A stretch of DNA of 17,185 nt from JBDUCV01 sp040003255 (lineage in GTDB: Bacteria; Actinomycetota; Actinomycetes; Mycobacteriales; Jatrophihabitantaceae), in assembly GCA_040003255.1 (NCBI GenBank), contig JBDUCV010000051.1:1-17185 (forward strand), given 5' to 3'. This document shows positions 1 through 7,245 of the stretch, in pieces; within the stretch, counting starts at the first letter, position 1; each line of letters starts with the position of its first letter. Under the pieces are notes generated by a model. That model saw nothing but the letters and a program-made list of their open reading frames with translations. It did not search any database and had not been told where the DNA came from. Position numbers and translations under genes: made by a program.

Positions 1-90
1 CGCGACACCGACGCTGGCGGCGAAGCCGAGACCTCCCGCGACACCGACGCTGGCGGCGAAGCCGAGACCTCCCGCGACACCGACGCTGGC
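1..90 (+). repeat. In-frame 36-bp tandem repeat in the E2 linker
   Basis: Two identical 36-bp copies (1-36, 37-72) are followed by the first 18 bp of a third (73-90). Each encodes the 12-residue unit RDTDAGGEAETS. The array begins at the window edge and may have more copies upstream. It lies in the acidic interdomain linker of the E2 protein. Identical DNA copies suggest recent slippage or unequal exchange. Confidence 0.9.
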
Positions 91-1395
91 GAGGACGGCC
101 AGCAGGAAGCGCCGGTGCAGGCTGCCGAGGTGCGGCAGGCCGAGGCGCCGCCCGAGTCCGAACCCGCGCCGGAGGCGCCCCCTGCCCCTGCCCCAGCCCC
201 TGCCCCAGCCCCAGCCCCAGCTCCGGCGGCCACCCCGCCGCCGCCCCAGCAAACCGCGCCGCCAGCCGCGCCGTCGGCCCAGCCAGCCACGCCGTCGGCC
301 GATGAAGACGACGACATCGCCGGCGCGTATGTGACGCCGCTAGTCCGCAAGCTGGCCACCGAGCACGGCGTCGACCTGTCGAGCGTCCAGGGCACCGGGG
401 TGGGTGGGCGGATCCGCAAGTCCGACGTGCTGGCCGCAGCCGACAGCGCAGGGTCCACCCCGGCGGCGACGCAGGGCCCGGCATCGGAGCAGCCAGCTGC
501 CGCTGCTCCGGCTGCCGCCGCTGCGCCCGCTGCTGCCCGTGCTCCCGCGGCCGCTCCGGCACCGAGCAGAGCTCCGGCTTCCGCCGCACCGACCATGGCC
601 CAGCCTGCGTCGGCTCCGAGCGCACCGACCATGGCCCAGCCGGTACCGGCCGCTGCGCCCGCGCAGCGCGGCCGGGTCGAGAAGTTGTCCCGCCGCCGGC
701 AGCTGATCGCCGCTCGGATGGTCGAGTCACTGCAGGTCTCGGCCCAGCTCACCACCGTCGTCGAGGTTGACGTCACGCGCATCGCACGGCTGCGCGCCCA
801 GGCGAAGGCGGCCTTCGAAGCGCGCGAGGGCGTCAAGCTGTCCTACCTGCCGTTCTTCGCCGCAGCCACGGTCGAAGCGCTCAAGGTGCATCCGGTGCTG
901 AACGCCTCGATCGACACCGACGAAGGCACGGTCACATACCACGACGCCGAGCACCTCGGCATTGCCGTAGACACGGAGGCCGGGCTCACTGTCCCGGTCA
1001 TCCACAACGCGGGCGACCTCAACCTCGGCGGCATCGCCCGCAAGATCGCCGACCTCGCCGACCGCACCAGGGGCAACAAGATCAGCCCAGACGAGCTCGG
1101 CGGCGGCACGTTCACGCTGACCAACACCGGCAGCCGCGGTGCTCTGTTCGACACGCCGATCATCAACCAGCCACAGGTCGCCATCCTCGGCACCGGCATC
1201 GTCGTCAAGCGTCCCGTCGTGGTCAGCGATGAGAATCTCGGCGAGACGATCGCCGTCCGATCGATGGTCTATCTGGCGCTGTCCTACGACCACCGCATCG
1301 TCGACGGCGCCGACGCCGCGCGATTCCTCGTCACGGTCAAGGACCGCCTTGAAGCAGGCAGGTTCGAGCGCGCGCTCGGCCTCTCGGTGACGTGA
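1..1395 (+). CDS. sucB: Dihydrolipoamide acyltransferase (E2) of a 2-oxoacid dehydrogenase complex, 5'-truncated
   Basis: The frame is open from the first base, so the start and the N-terminal lipoyl domain(s) lie outside the window. The 464 visible residues begin with a linker rich in Ala, Pro and Glu. A peripheral subunit-binding domain (about residues 111-145, with VTPLVRKLA and GTGVGGRIRKSDV) follows, then a second Ala/Pro linker. The catalytic acyltransferase core runs from about 225 to the end and carries the active-site motif DHRIVDG with its His at residue 431. E2 proteins form the cubic or icosahedral core of pyruvate or 2-oxoglutarate dehydrogenase in the cytoplasm and pass acyl groups from lipoyl-lysine to CoA. 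By synteny it matches M. tuberculosis Rv2215, annotated sucB but acting as DlaT, the pyruvate dehydrogenase E2. Sequence alone does not settle the substrate. The stop overlaps the next start by 4 nt. The lipB and lipA genes downstream supply its cofactor. Confidence 0.93.
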   Translation, partial: RDTDAGGEAETSRDTDAGGEAETSRDTDAGEDGQQEAPVQAAEVRQAEAPPESEPAPEAPPAPAPAPAPAPAPAPAATPPPPQQTAPPAAPSAQPATPSADEDDDIAGAYVTPLVRKLATEHGVDLSSVQGTGVGGRIRKSDVLAAADSAGSTPAATQGPASEQPAAAAPAAAAAPAAARAPAAAPAPSRAPASAAPTMAQPASAPSAPTMAQPVPAAAPAQRGRVEKLSRRRQLIAARMVESLQVSAQLTTVVEVDVTRIARLRAQAKAAFEAREGVKLSYLPFFAAATVEALKVHPVLNASIDTDEGTVTYHDAEHLGIAVDTEAGLTVPVIHNAGDLNLGGIARKIADLADRTRGNKISPDELGGGTFTLTNTGSRGALFDTPIINQPQVAILGTGIVVKRPVVVSDENLGETIAVRSMVYLALSYDHRIVDGADAARFLVTVKDRLEAGRFERALGLSVT

Positions 1396-2288
1396 GGATG
1401 AAGGTCCTGCTGGCCGGCGGATCCGGGCTGATCGGGACGGCGCTGTCCGAGTCGTTGATCGGCGACGGCCATATGGTGCGCAAACTCGTTCGGCGCGCAC
1501 CATCGCAGCCTTCTGAGGTCGAGTGGCACCCCGAACGCGGCGAGCTCGACCCGTCCGTACTCGACGGGATCGATGCCGCCGTGTGTCTGTCGGGCGCCGG
1601 GGTGGGCGACAAGCGTTGGACCAACAGTTACAAACAAGCGCTTCGCGCCAGTCGGATCGGCACCAGTAAGACACTCGCAGATGCCCTCGCCTCGGCGCAC
1701 AACGGCCCACGCACGTTTCTTGCCGGCTCGGCCGTCGGGTACTACGGCGACGCGGGCGACCGGATCGTTGACGAGTCCACTCCGGCGGGTGACAGCTTTC
1801 TCGCCCGGCTGTGTGTGGATTGGGAGGCAGCCAGCGCCCCGGCCCAACAAGCCGGGGTGCGGGTGGTGAATCTGCGTACCGGACTGTTGCTCTCGGCCAA
1901 CGGCGGCTTGCTGACCCGGCTCAAACCCATCGTCTGGCTCGGTCTGGGCGGCCGACTCGGCAGCGGGCGCCAGTATTGCCCGTGGATTTCGATGCGCGAC
2001 GAGATCGCCGCGATCCGCTTCCTGCTCGACTCGCCGGACGTTTCCGGGCCGGTGAACCTGACCGGGCCCGAGCCGGTGCGCAACGCCGAGTTCATCGCCA
2101 CGGTGGCCCGGTTGATCCACCGCCCGGCGATCGTGCCGGCGCCGGGGTTCGCGCTCCGGGCAGTGCTCGGCGAGTTCGCCGAAGACATCCTGACTGGCCA
2201 GCGGGCGGTTCCGGCGAAGCTGGCCGGAGCTGGATTCGAGTTCGCTGACCAAACGCTGGAGGCCGCGCTGCGCGACGCGCTGACGTGA
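1392..2288 (+). CDS. TIGR01777-family NAD-dependent epimerase/SDR39U1-like protein
   Basis: This is a 298-residue atypical short-chain dehydrogenase. A Rossmann glycine motif (GGSGLIG, residues 9-15) opens the protein. The stretch DAAVCLSGAGVGDKRW and the tyrosine-containing AVGYYGDAGD are typical of the family. The C-terminal 55 residues (about 244-298, with FAEDILTGQRAVPAKL) match the DUF1731 tail of TIGR01777 proteins. The biochemical role of the family is not established. The GTG start at 1392 overlaps the stop of the E2 gene (GTGA). An ATG at 1398 is an alternative two codons in; neither has a clear Shine-Dalgarno sequence. The position after the E2 gene matches Rv2216 in mycobacteria, so the pair is probably one transcript. 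The next gene is convergent, 45 bp away; I see no strong terminator hairpin between them. Confidence 0.88.
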   Translation: MRMKVLLAGGSGLIGTALSESLIGDGHMVRKLVRRAPSQPSEVEWHPERGELDPSVLDGIDAAVCLSGAGVGDKRWTNSYKQALRASRIGTSKTLADALASAHNGPRTFLAGSAVGYYGDAGDRIVDESTPAGDSFLARLCVDWEAASAPAQQAGVRVVNLRTGLLLSANGGLLTRLKPIVWLGLGGRLGSGRQYCPWISMRDEIAAIRFLLDSPDVSGPVNLTGPEPVRNAEFIATVARLIHRPAIVPAPGFALRAVLGEFAEDILTGQRAVPAKLAGAGFEFADQTLEAALRDALT

Positions 2289-2333
2289 CATGCGGCACCT
2301 GCGCGACGTGCGGACGTGATGGGCGGTGCCGGA

Positions 2334-3938
2334 CTACATCCGGCGCTGGCTGGCAATGCGGTACCCCTCGCCGTTGCGGGCGAGCTCGATGCGGAGCCGT
2401 GCGGGCCCCGCCGCAGCGCCCGAACCGCTACGAACTCCGCCGCAGACGAGGGTGGACGGTGCCAACGTGGCGCTCGTGGTTACCACGATCCGTCCACCGC
2501 TGCCGGGCGAAGCCCGGACGCCGGCGTAGGTCGTATGCACCCCGACGAGCGAGCAACCGGCCGGCACCGCCCGGGCCAGCAGCGAGATGTCCTGCACCAG
2601 CAAGGGGCCTGGTAGGTACACCTGAGCGAGCAGAGCCGGCTCGTTGCGACCGAACGCCCGTTCACGCAGCTCGTCCAGCGCGATGAGTGCTCCGGCCACC
2701 TGGGCGTCGGTGGACGTCGCCACCGTCGGGGACGGCGCCGAAGGCGCCGGCCGTGCCGGCATCGGCGCCGCGGAGCGGCCAGCGGGACGGAGCGCTCCCG
2801 CCGGCTGGTTATCAGAGCCAGCACGGCTCAGTTGCCAACCCAGCAGCATCGCACCGGCCAGTACGACGGCCGCCGCCGCGGACGCCCGACGAGGCGGCAG
2901 CGCATTGCGCCATCGGCGGCCGCGTGCCGGCAACGTCGGGCGCAGTGCGGCACGCACGCCGTGGGTGAGTTGGTTTCGGGACGGATCGAACGCAGCAATG
3001 CCAGGACGTTCGAAGGCTGGGCGGCCAGGTTCGTCGACGCCTTCGGACCGTTCGTCGAGGTGACCGACCGGAGTGCCGTCCGGGTCGCCTCGGTCCGGGC
3101 TGACCGGCACGCCGGGGCGCGCCCGACCTGCCGCTAGGTCAATCGGCACCGGCTCGGCGCTGTGGCGCAGATCCAAGGCGAACTCCGCGGCACTGCAGCG
3201 CCGATGCGGTTCGACCACGAGCGCCCGCGCGAGCACAGCCGCCAGTTCGGTCGGCAGTCCAGCCAGCCGTTGCGGCAGGTCGGCTAGATCGGCGCGTGCC
3301 GCTGCCGCGACCACGTCAGCGTGCTCCCCAGACGGCCACAGCCCGCTGCCGGTCACGGCGTGCAACGCGACGGCGGCCAGCATGAACACGTCGCTGGCCG
3401 CGCCCGGGGCGCTGCCGGCGGCAACCGCCGGATCGATGTAGGCGGGCGTGCTTCGGACGGGCGCCGAATCACCGACGATCCGGGCCACGCCCAAGTCGGC
3501 CAGCAAAGGCAGGCCCGAGTCGGTGAACAACACGTTGCCCGGCGTGACGTCGCCGTGCACGACACCCTCGTGGTGGGCATAGGCCAGGGCGGCACCGATC
3601 GGCGCCAGCGCAGTCACGACCTCCCCGGGGGTGAGCCGGCCACGCTGCGTCAGCAGATCAGCCAGCGACCCACCCGCGGCCAGGTCCAGGACCAGCACCA
3701 CCGCATCGGCCGTCGGCACCAGTTCGTGCAGACGCATCAAGTGCGGGTGGTCGAGTGTCGAGAGCAAAGCGGCCTCGGACCGCGCCGCTTGCACATCCCC
3801 CGGACGCGACACGGGTATGCGTTTGAGCGCAACCGGCTCACCGGACGCGCTGACGTGGGCCCGCCAGACGTCGCCCGTGCCACCGAATCCCAGCAGATCC
3901 TCGACCACGTATCCGGGCAGCTTCCATCGTGCGGCCAT
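2334..3938 (-). CDS. Membrane-anchored serine/threonine protein-kinase-like protein with extracytoplasmic domain
   Basis: This protein has 534 residues from ATG 3938. An N-terminal kinase fold carries a glycine loop (GFGGTG, 17-22), the ATP lysine in ALKRI (K39), and HGDVTPGNV in place of HRDxxxxN, keeping the catalytic Asp130 and Asn135. DLG replaces DFG (Asp148), and the APE region reads TPAYIDP. A Pro/Arg-rich juxtamembrane stretch leads to one transmembrane helix (about 353-370), then about 160 outside residues with no domain I recognise. The metal- and ATP-binding residues are present, so activity is possible, but activation-segment features are atypical. The common HGD variant in actinobacterial kinases argues against calling it dead. 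GTG 3950, four codons upstream, is an alternative start. I prefer ATG 3938 because a TANNNT box ends 8 nt before it. The gene is transcribed divergently from the S51 peptidase gene. Confidence 0.85.
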   Translation of the reverse strand: MAARWKLPGYVVEDLLGFGGTGDVWRAHVSASGEPVALKRIPVSRPGDVQAARSEAALLSTLDHPHLMRLHELVPTADAVVLVLDLAAGGSLADLLTQRGRLTPGEVVTALAPIGAALAYAHHEGVVHGDVTPGNVLFTDSGLPLLADLGVARIVGDSAPVRSTPAYIDPAVAAGSAPGAASDVFMLAAVALHAVTGSGLWPSGEHADVVAAAARADLADLPQRLAGLPTELAAVLARALVVEPHRRCSAAEFALDLRHSAEPVPIDLAAGRARPGVPVSPDRGDPDGTPVGHLDERSEGVDEPGRPAFERPGIAAFDPSRNQLTHGVRAALRPTLPARGRRWRNALPPRRASAAAAVVLAGAMLLGWQLSRAGSDNQPAGALRPAGRSAAPMPARPAPSAPSPTVATSTDAQVAGALIALDELRERAFGRNEPALLAQVYLPGPLLVQDISLLARAVPAGCSLVGVHTTYAGVRASPGSGGRIVVTTSATLAPSTLVCGGVRSGSGAAAGPARLRIELARNGEGYRIASQRRM

Positions 3939-3946
3939 GGCGCGCG

Positions 3947-3952
3947 ACACTA
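3947..3952 (-). promoter_or_regulatory. Putative -10 box (TAGTGT) for a leaderless kinase transcript
   Basis: On the minus strand TAGTGT fits the actinobacterial TANNNT -10 consensus. It ends 8 nt before ATG 3938, so transcription would start at or next to the A of the start codon. No Shine-Dalgarno sequence is visible. Confidence 0.4.
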
Positions 3953-4066
3953 GGCGCTTGGCGGTCCGTGCCGCCGCCCGTCATCCACAGGCCCGCTCGC
4001 CGGGTCGAACGCCGACCGTTCGAGACAGCGCAGCTCCTGGATTTCAGCGACCTGCCCAGCGACCGG

Positions 4067-4072
4067 TAGCCT
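4067..4072 (+). promoter_or_regulatory. Putative -10 box (TAGCCT) for a leaderless peptidase transcript
   Basis: TAGCCT fits TANNNT and ends 8 nt before GTG 4081, which has no Shine-Dalgarno sequence. The same hexamer at the same kind of spacing precedes lipB. Confidence 0.45.
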
Positions 4073-4080
4073 CGCGCGTC

Positions 4081-4818
4081 GTGAGCGCTGACGCACCGAC
4101 CATCCTTGCGACATCGGGCGGCATCGTGCCGGGACGGCGCATCCGCTGGGAGGTCGGCCCGCTCACCGACTACGCCATCGAGCTGGCCGGCGTCGACGGT
4201 CACGCGCCGAAAGTATGCTTCCTCGCCACTGCGGCAGGCGACGACCGGTCCCTGGTCAGCGCCTACTACGAGGCGGCGCAGGTCCGCGGACTCGCGGCAT
4301 CGCATCTGGCGCTATTCACCATGCCGAACGTGGACGACATTCGCGCGCATCTGCTTGCCCAGGACGTCATCTGGGTCTTCGGCGGCAGCGTGGCCGGGCT
4401 GCTCGCGATGTGGCAACTGCACGGACTGGGCGATGTGCTGCGAGGCGCCTGGCAGGCGGGCGTCGTGCTCACCGGTGTCTCGGCGGGGTCGATCTGCTGG
4501 CATGTCGGCGGCCCAACCGATTCGTTCGGGCCGGATCTGCGGGTAATCACCAACGGTTTGGCGCTGCTGCCGTACTCCAACGGGGTGCACTACGACTCGG
4601 AGGAGCAGCGCCGCCCGTTGTTCCACTCGGCGATCGCCGATGGCACGCTGCCGCCGGGTTACGCGACTGACGACGGGGTGGGGCTGCTGTATCGGGGCAC
4701 GGAGCTCACCGAGGTGGTGAGCGAGATCGACGGCAAGGCCGCCTACCGGGTCGACCGGGACGCCGGCGGGCGAGCCGTCGAAACCCGGCTCGATGCCAGG
4801 CTGCTAACCGCCCGATAG
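4081..4818 (+). CDS. Peptidase S51 (dipeptidase E/cyanophycinase-like) family protein
   Basis: This is a 245-residue cytoplasmic protein without a signal peptide. It opens with TILATSGGIVPG, has the WVFGGSVAGLL turn, and carries the nucleophile elbow GVSAGS with Ser124. A His (H160) lies in NGVHYDSEEQRR. These fit the S51 fold of Salmonella PepE, a serine peptidase with a class I glutamine-amidotransferase-like fold that cleaves Asp-X dipeptides. The length is close to that of PepE (about 230). Substrate specificity cannot be read from the sequence. The frame stays open far upstream, but that stretch is antisense to the kinase gene. GTG 4081 was chosen because the family-like sequence begins there and a TANNNT box precedes it. 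In mycobacteria, by my recollection, lipB follows the epimerase directly, so this gene and the kinase look like an insertion in the order. Confidence 0.85.
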   Translation: MSADAPTILATSGGIVPGRRIRWEVGPLTDYAIELAGVDGHAPKVCFLATAAGDDRSLVSAYYEAAQVRGLAASHLALFTMPNVDDIRAHLLAQDVIWVFGGSVAGLLAMWQLHGLGDVLRGAWQAGVVLTGVSAGSICWHVGGPTDSFGPDLRVITNGLALLPYSNGVHYDSEEQRRPLFHSAIADGTLPPGYATDDGVGLLYRGTELTEVVSEIDGKAAYRVDRDAGGRAVETRLDARLLTAR

Positions 4819-4853
4819 CCGGCGGCCTGTGCGGCGAGGCCCGGCCCGATGGG

Positions 4854-4859
4854 TAGCCT
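4854..4859 (+). promoter_or_regulatory. Putative -10 box (TAGCCT) for leaderless lipB
   Basis: TAGCCT ends 7 nt before GTG 4867. Its placement decides between possible starts: ATG 4849 would lie upstream of this -10 box, and GTG 4864 is three bases too close. Confidence 0.45.
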
Positions 4860-4866
4860 GGCTGTG

Positions 4867-5520
4867 GTGAGCACGCTGCAGGTGATCCGGGCCGGACGAG
4901 TCGGCTACCACGAGGCCTGGCAGACGCAACGCAATCTGCACGAGGGCCGGGCCGACGGCTTGGCAGCCGACACCGTGTTGCTGCTTGAGCACCCGCCCGT
5001 ATACACAGCGGGTCGCCGCACGCTGCCGCATGAACGCCCGATCGACGGGACCGCGGTCATCGACGTCGACCGGGGCGGCAAGATCACCTGGCACGGCCCT
5101 GGACAGCTCGTCGGATACCCGATCATCCGGCTGCCTGACCCGGTAGATGTGGTTGCCTATGTGCGACGGATCGAGCAGATGCTGATCGCGGTGTGCGCCG
5201 AGTTCGGTGTGCAGGGCCGTCAGGTCGCCGGCCGCAGCGGCGTGTGGCTGGCAGCCGACGATCACCAGCCAGCGCGCAAGGTGGCCGCGATCGGGATCCG
5301 AGTCGCCCGCGGCGTCACGCTCCACGGGTTCGCTCTCAATTGCGACCCTGACCTGACCTGGTTCGACCGGATCGTGCCGTGCGGCATCGCGGACGCGGGC
5401 GTGACGTCGTTGAGCCGTGAACTCGGTCGCGATGTCACGGTGCCCGAGGTGCTGCCCGTCGTCGAAGCGCACCTCACCGTCCTGGTCGACGCGCCCGTCC
5501 ACGTAGGGTCGACCGCGTGA
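4867..5520 (+). CDS. lipB: Lipoyl(octanoyl) transferase LipB
   Basis: LipB moves an octanoyl group from octanoyl-acyl-carrier protein to the lysine of lipoyl domains (E2 proteins, GcvH), the first step of lipoate synthesis. The 217 residues carry the family signature RGGKITWHGPGQL (69-81). They also carry the catalytic lysine in ARKVAAIG (K138) and the acyl-accepting cysteine in PCGI (C172), with the usual GVTLHGFALN stretch between them. Length is normal. GTG 4867 was chosen by the -10 box 7 nt upstream; GTG 4864 and ATG 4849 are in-frame alternatives. The stop overlaps the lipA start by 4 nt (GTGA). Its likely target, an E2 protein, is encoded 3.5 kb upstream. Confidence 0.95.
   Translation: MSTLQVIRAGRVGYHEAWQTQRNLHEGRADGLAADTVLLLEHPPVYTAGRRTLPHERPIDGTAVIDVDRGGKITWHGPGQLVGYPIIRLPDPVDVVAYVRRIEQMLIAVCAEFGVQGRQVAGRSGVWLAADDHQPARKVAAIGIRVARGVTLHGFALNCDPDLTWFDRIVPCGIADAGVTSLSRELGRDVTVPEVLPVVEAHLTVLVDAPVHVGSTA
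5504..5509 (+). promoter_or_regulatory. Putative internal -10 box (TAGGGT) for lipA inside the lipB 3' end
   Basis: TAGGGT ends 7 nt before GTG 5517 while lying in the coding end of lipB. It matches the spacing before lipB and the DUF4191 gene. It would give lipA its own leaderless transcript besides readthrough from lipB. Confidence 0.35.
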
Positions 5521-6443
5521 CTCTCGCACCGGCCGAAGGCCGTCGACTGCTGCGGATCGAGGCGCGCAACGCCGAGACGCCGATCGAACGAAAGCCGTCC
5601 TGGATCAAGACCCGCGCCAAGATGGGCCCGCAGTACACGGAGCTGCGCGGGCTGGTCGACGCGCAGGGACTGCACACCGTCTGCCAGGCCGCTGGTTGCC
5701 CCAACATCTACGAATGCTGGGAAGACCGAGAGGCCACCTTCCTGATCGGTGGCGACCAGTGCACCCGGCGCTGCGATTTCTGCCAGATCGACACCGGCAG
5801 GCCGTCCGAGCTCGATCGCGACGAGCCACGCCGGGTCGCCGAGAGCGTCCGAACCATGCAGCTGCGCTACGCGACGGTGACCGGGGTGGCTCGCGATGAC
5901 CTCCCGGACGGCGGAGCGTGGCTCTACGCCGAGACCGTTCGCCAGATCCACGCGCTCAACGAGGGCACCGGCGTCGAGCTGCTGATCCCCGATTTCAACG
6001 CCGTCCCCGAGCAGCTGGCCGAGGTGTTCGCGAGTGCCCCGGAGGTGCTCGCACACAACGTCGAGACCGTGCCGCGGATCTTCAAGCGGATCCGGCCGGC
6101 ATTTCGCTACGACCGTTCTTTGGCCGTGATCAGCCAGGCGCGAGCGGCAGGGCTGGTCACCAAATCGAACCTGATCCTAGGCATGGGCGAGACGCGGGCG
6201 GAGATCTCCGTTGCGCTGTGTGATCTGCACGACTCCGGTTGCGAGCTGATCACCATCACCCAGTACTTGCGGCCCAGCTCGCGCCACCACCCAGTGGAGC
6301 GCTGGGTCAAGCCCGAGGAGTTCGTCGAGCTGCGCGAGGAGGCCGAGCTGATCGGCTTCGCTGGCGTAATGAGCGGCCCACTGGTGCGCTCGTCCTACCG
6401 CGCCGGACGGCTTTACCAGCAGGCGATCGCCGCTCGCGTCTGA
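5517..6443 (+). CDS. lipA: Lipoyl synthase LipA (radical SAM)
   Basis: LipA inserts two sulfur atoms into protein-bound octanoyl chains using S-adenosylmethionine and two iron-sulfur clusters, completing the lipoyl cofactor made from the LipB product. The 308-residue protein shows both cluster motifs. The auxiliary cluster is bound by C56, C61 and C67 (CQAAGCPNIYEC). The radical SAM cluster is bound by C82, C86 and C89 (CTRRCDFC). The conserved RSSY near the C terminus (291-294) supplies the serine ligand of the auxiliary cluster. Other family stretches include TVTGVARDDLPDGG and ILGMGET. The GTG start overlaps the lipB stop. Nothing is missing or unusual. Confidence 0.97.
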   Translation: MTLAPAEGRRLLRIEARNAETPIERKPSWIKTRAKMGPQYTELRGLVDAQGLHTVCQAAGCPNIYECWEDREATFLIGGDQCTRRCDFCQIDTGRPSELDRDEPRRVAESVRTMQLRYATVTGVARDDLPDGGAWLYAETVRQIHALNEGTGVELLIPDFNAVPEQLAEVFASAPEVLAHNVETVPRIFKRIRPAFRYDRSLAVISQARAAGLVTKSNLILGMGETRAEISVALCDLHDSGCELITITQYLRPSSRHHPVERWVKPEEFVELREEAELIGFAGVMSGPLVRSSYRAGRLYQQAIAARV

Positions 6444-6470
6444 GCGGCAAGAGAGCTACTGGCGGGGTCC

Positions 6471-6476
6471 TATCCT
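6471..6476 (+). promoter_or_regulatory. Putative -10 box (TATCCT) for the DUF4191 gene
   Basis: TATCCT ends 7 nt before ATG 6484, with no Shine-Dalgarno sequence between, again pointing to a leaderless transcript. It lies in the 40-bp gap after lipA. Confidence 0.45.
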
Positions 6477-6483
6477 TGACGCC

Positions 6484-7245
6484 ATGGCCCGATCTGCGAA
6501 GCCCTCGAAACCAGTCAAGCTCACCCGGGCCGAGAAGAAGGCTGCACGGGGACAACGCCGGGTCGCGCGTAGGGAGACCTGGCGCAATGTGCGGCAGGCA
6601 TTCATCCTCACCCGGCAGAACGACCCGAGGTTCCTGCCCTACCTGATCATCTTCGGCGTGCTGGCAGCCACCGTGATTTACCTGGTTCTGTTTCTGGTTC
6701 TCGGCTCGCCGTTCCTGCCGATTCCAGCGGCCGTGGCCGCCGGGCTGATCACCGCGATGCTGATCTTCAGCCGGCGGGCCCAACGTGCGATGTTCGCTCA
6801 GTCCGAAGGTCAGCCGGGCGCCGCCGGCTGGATGCTGCAGAACCAGATCCGCGGCGATTGGCGTACCACTCAAGCTGTGGTCGGCACGGCGCAGCTCGAC
6901 GCTGTCCACCGGGTTATCGGTCGGCCCGGTGTGGTGCTGGTCGGTGAGGGCTCGCCGCAACGCGTACGCGGACTAATCGCCCAAGAGAAGAAGCGGGTCG
7001 TCCGCATCGCTGGCGACGCGCCGATCTACGACCTGATCGTCGGCCCCGACGACGGCAGCGTCCCGCTGCGCAAGCTGAACGCGCGGCTGCTGAAACTGCC
7101 GCGCAACTTGTCCAAGCAGCAGGTCGACGCACTCGACAAGAGGTTGCAGGCACTCGGCGGTCCCCGCCCGCCGCTGCCGCAGGGGCCGATGCCCGCTGGT
7201 GCAAAGGTGCGCAACGTCCAGCGCAGCGTCCGTCGCCGGTCGTGA
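6484..7245 (+). CDS. DUF4191 family membrane protein (Rv2219-like)
   Basis: This is a 253-residue protein with a very basic N terminus (Lys/Arg-rich, residues 1-38). Two closely spaced transmembrane helices follow (about 51-73 and 76-95), then a long cytoplasmic domain with the stretch GRPGVVLVGEGSPQRV. The C-terminal tail is basic. The position after lipA and the layout match Rv2219, a conserved actinobacterial membrane protein of unknown function (DUF4191). I cannot assign an activity; no catalytic motif is visible. It overlaps the RDD gene by 4 nt, so the two are probably translated together. The linkage to lipA is conserved in the phylum to my knowledge, but it may reflect shared transcription rather than shared function. 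Confidence 0.85.
   Translation: MARSAKPSKPVKLTRAEKKAARGQRRVARRETWRNVRQAFILTRQNDPRFLPYLIIFGVLAATVIYLVLFLVLGSPFLPIPAAVAAGLITAMLIFSRRAQRAMFAQSEGQPGAAGWMLQNQIRGDWRTTQAVVGTAQLDAVHRVIGRPGVVLVGEGSPQRVRGLIAQEKKRVVRIAGDAPIYDLIVGPDDGSVPLRKLNARLLKLPRNLSKQQVDALDKRLQALGGPRPPLPQGPMPAGAKVRNVQRSVRRRS

Noticed and set aside
1..90. CRISPR-like direct repeats of 36 bp
   Set aside because: The copies are directly adjacent with no spacers and stay in frame within the E2 coding sequence, so they are a coding tandem repeat.
727..2291. Long minus-strand open frames opposite the E2 and epimerase genes
   Set aside because: Both plus-strand genes are recognisable and continuous; the antisense products are Arg-rich with no motif.
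2289..2333. Bidirectional terminator between the convergent epimerase and kinase genes
   Set aside because: Only a 4-bp stem (GCAC with GTGC) can be found, without T runs.
3631..4080. Upstream extension of the S51 peptidase frame
   Set aside because: This part is antisense to the kinase gene and the shared promoter region; family-like sequence begins at 4081.
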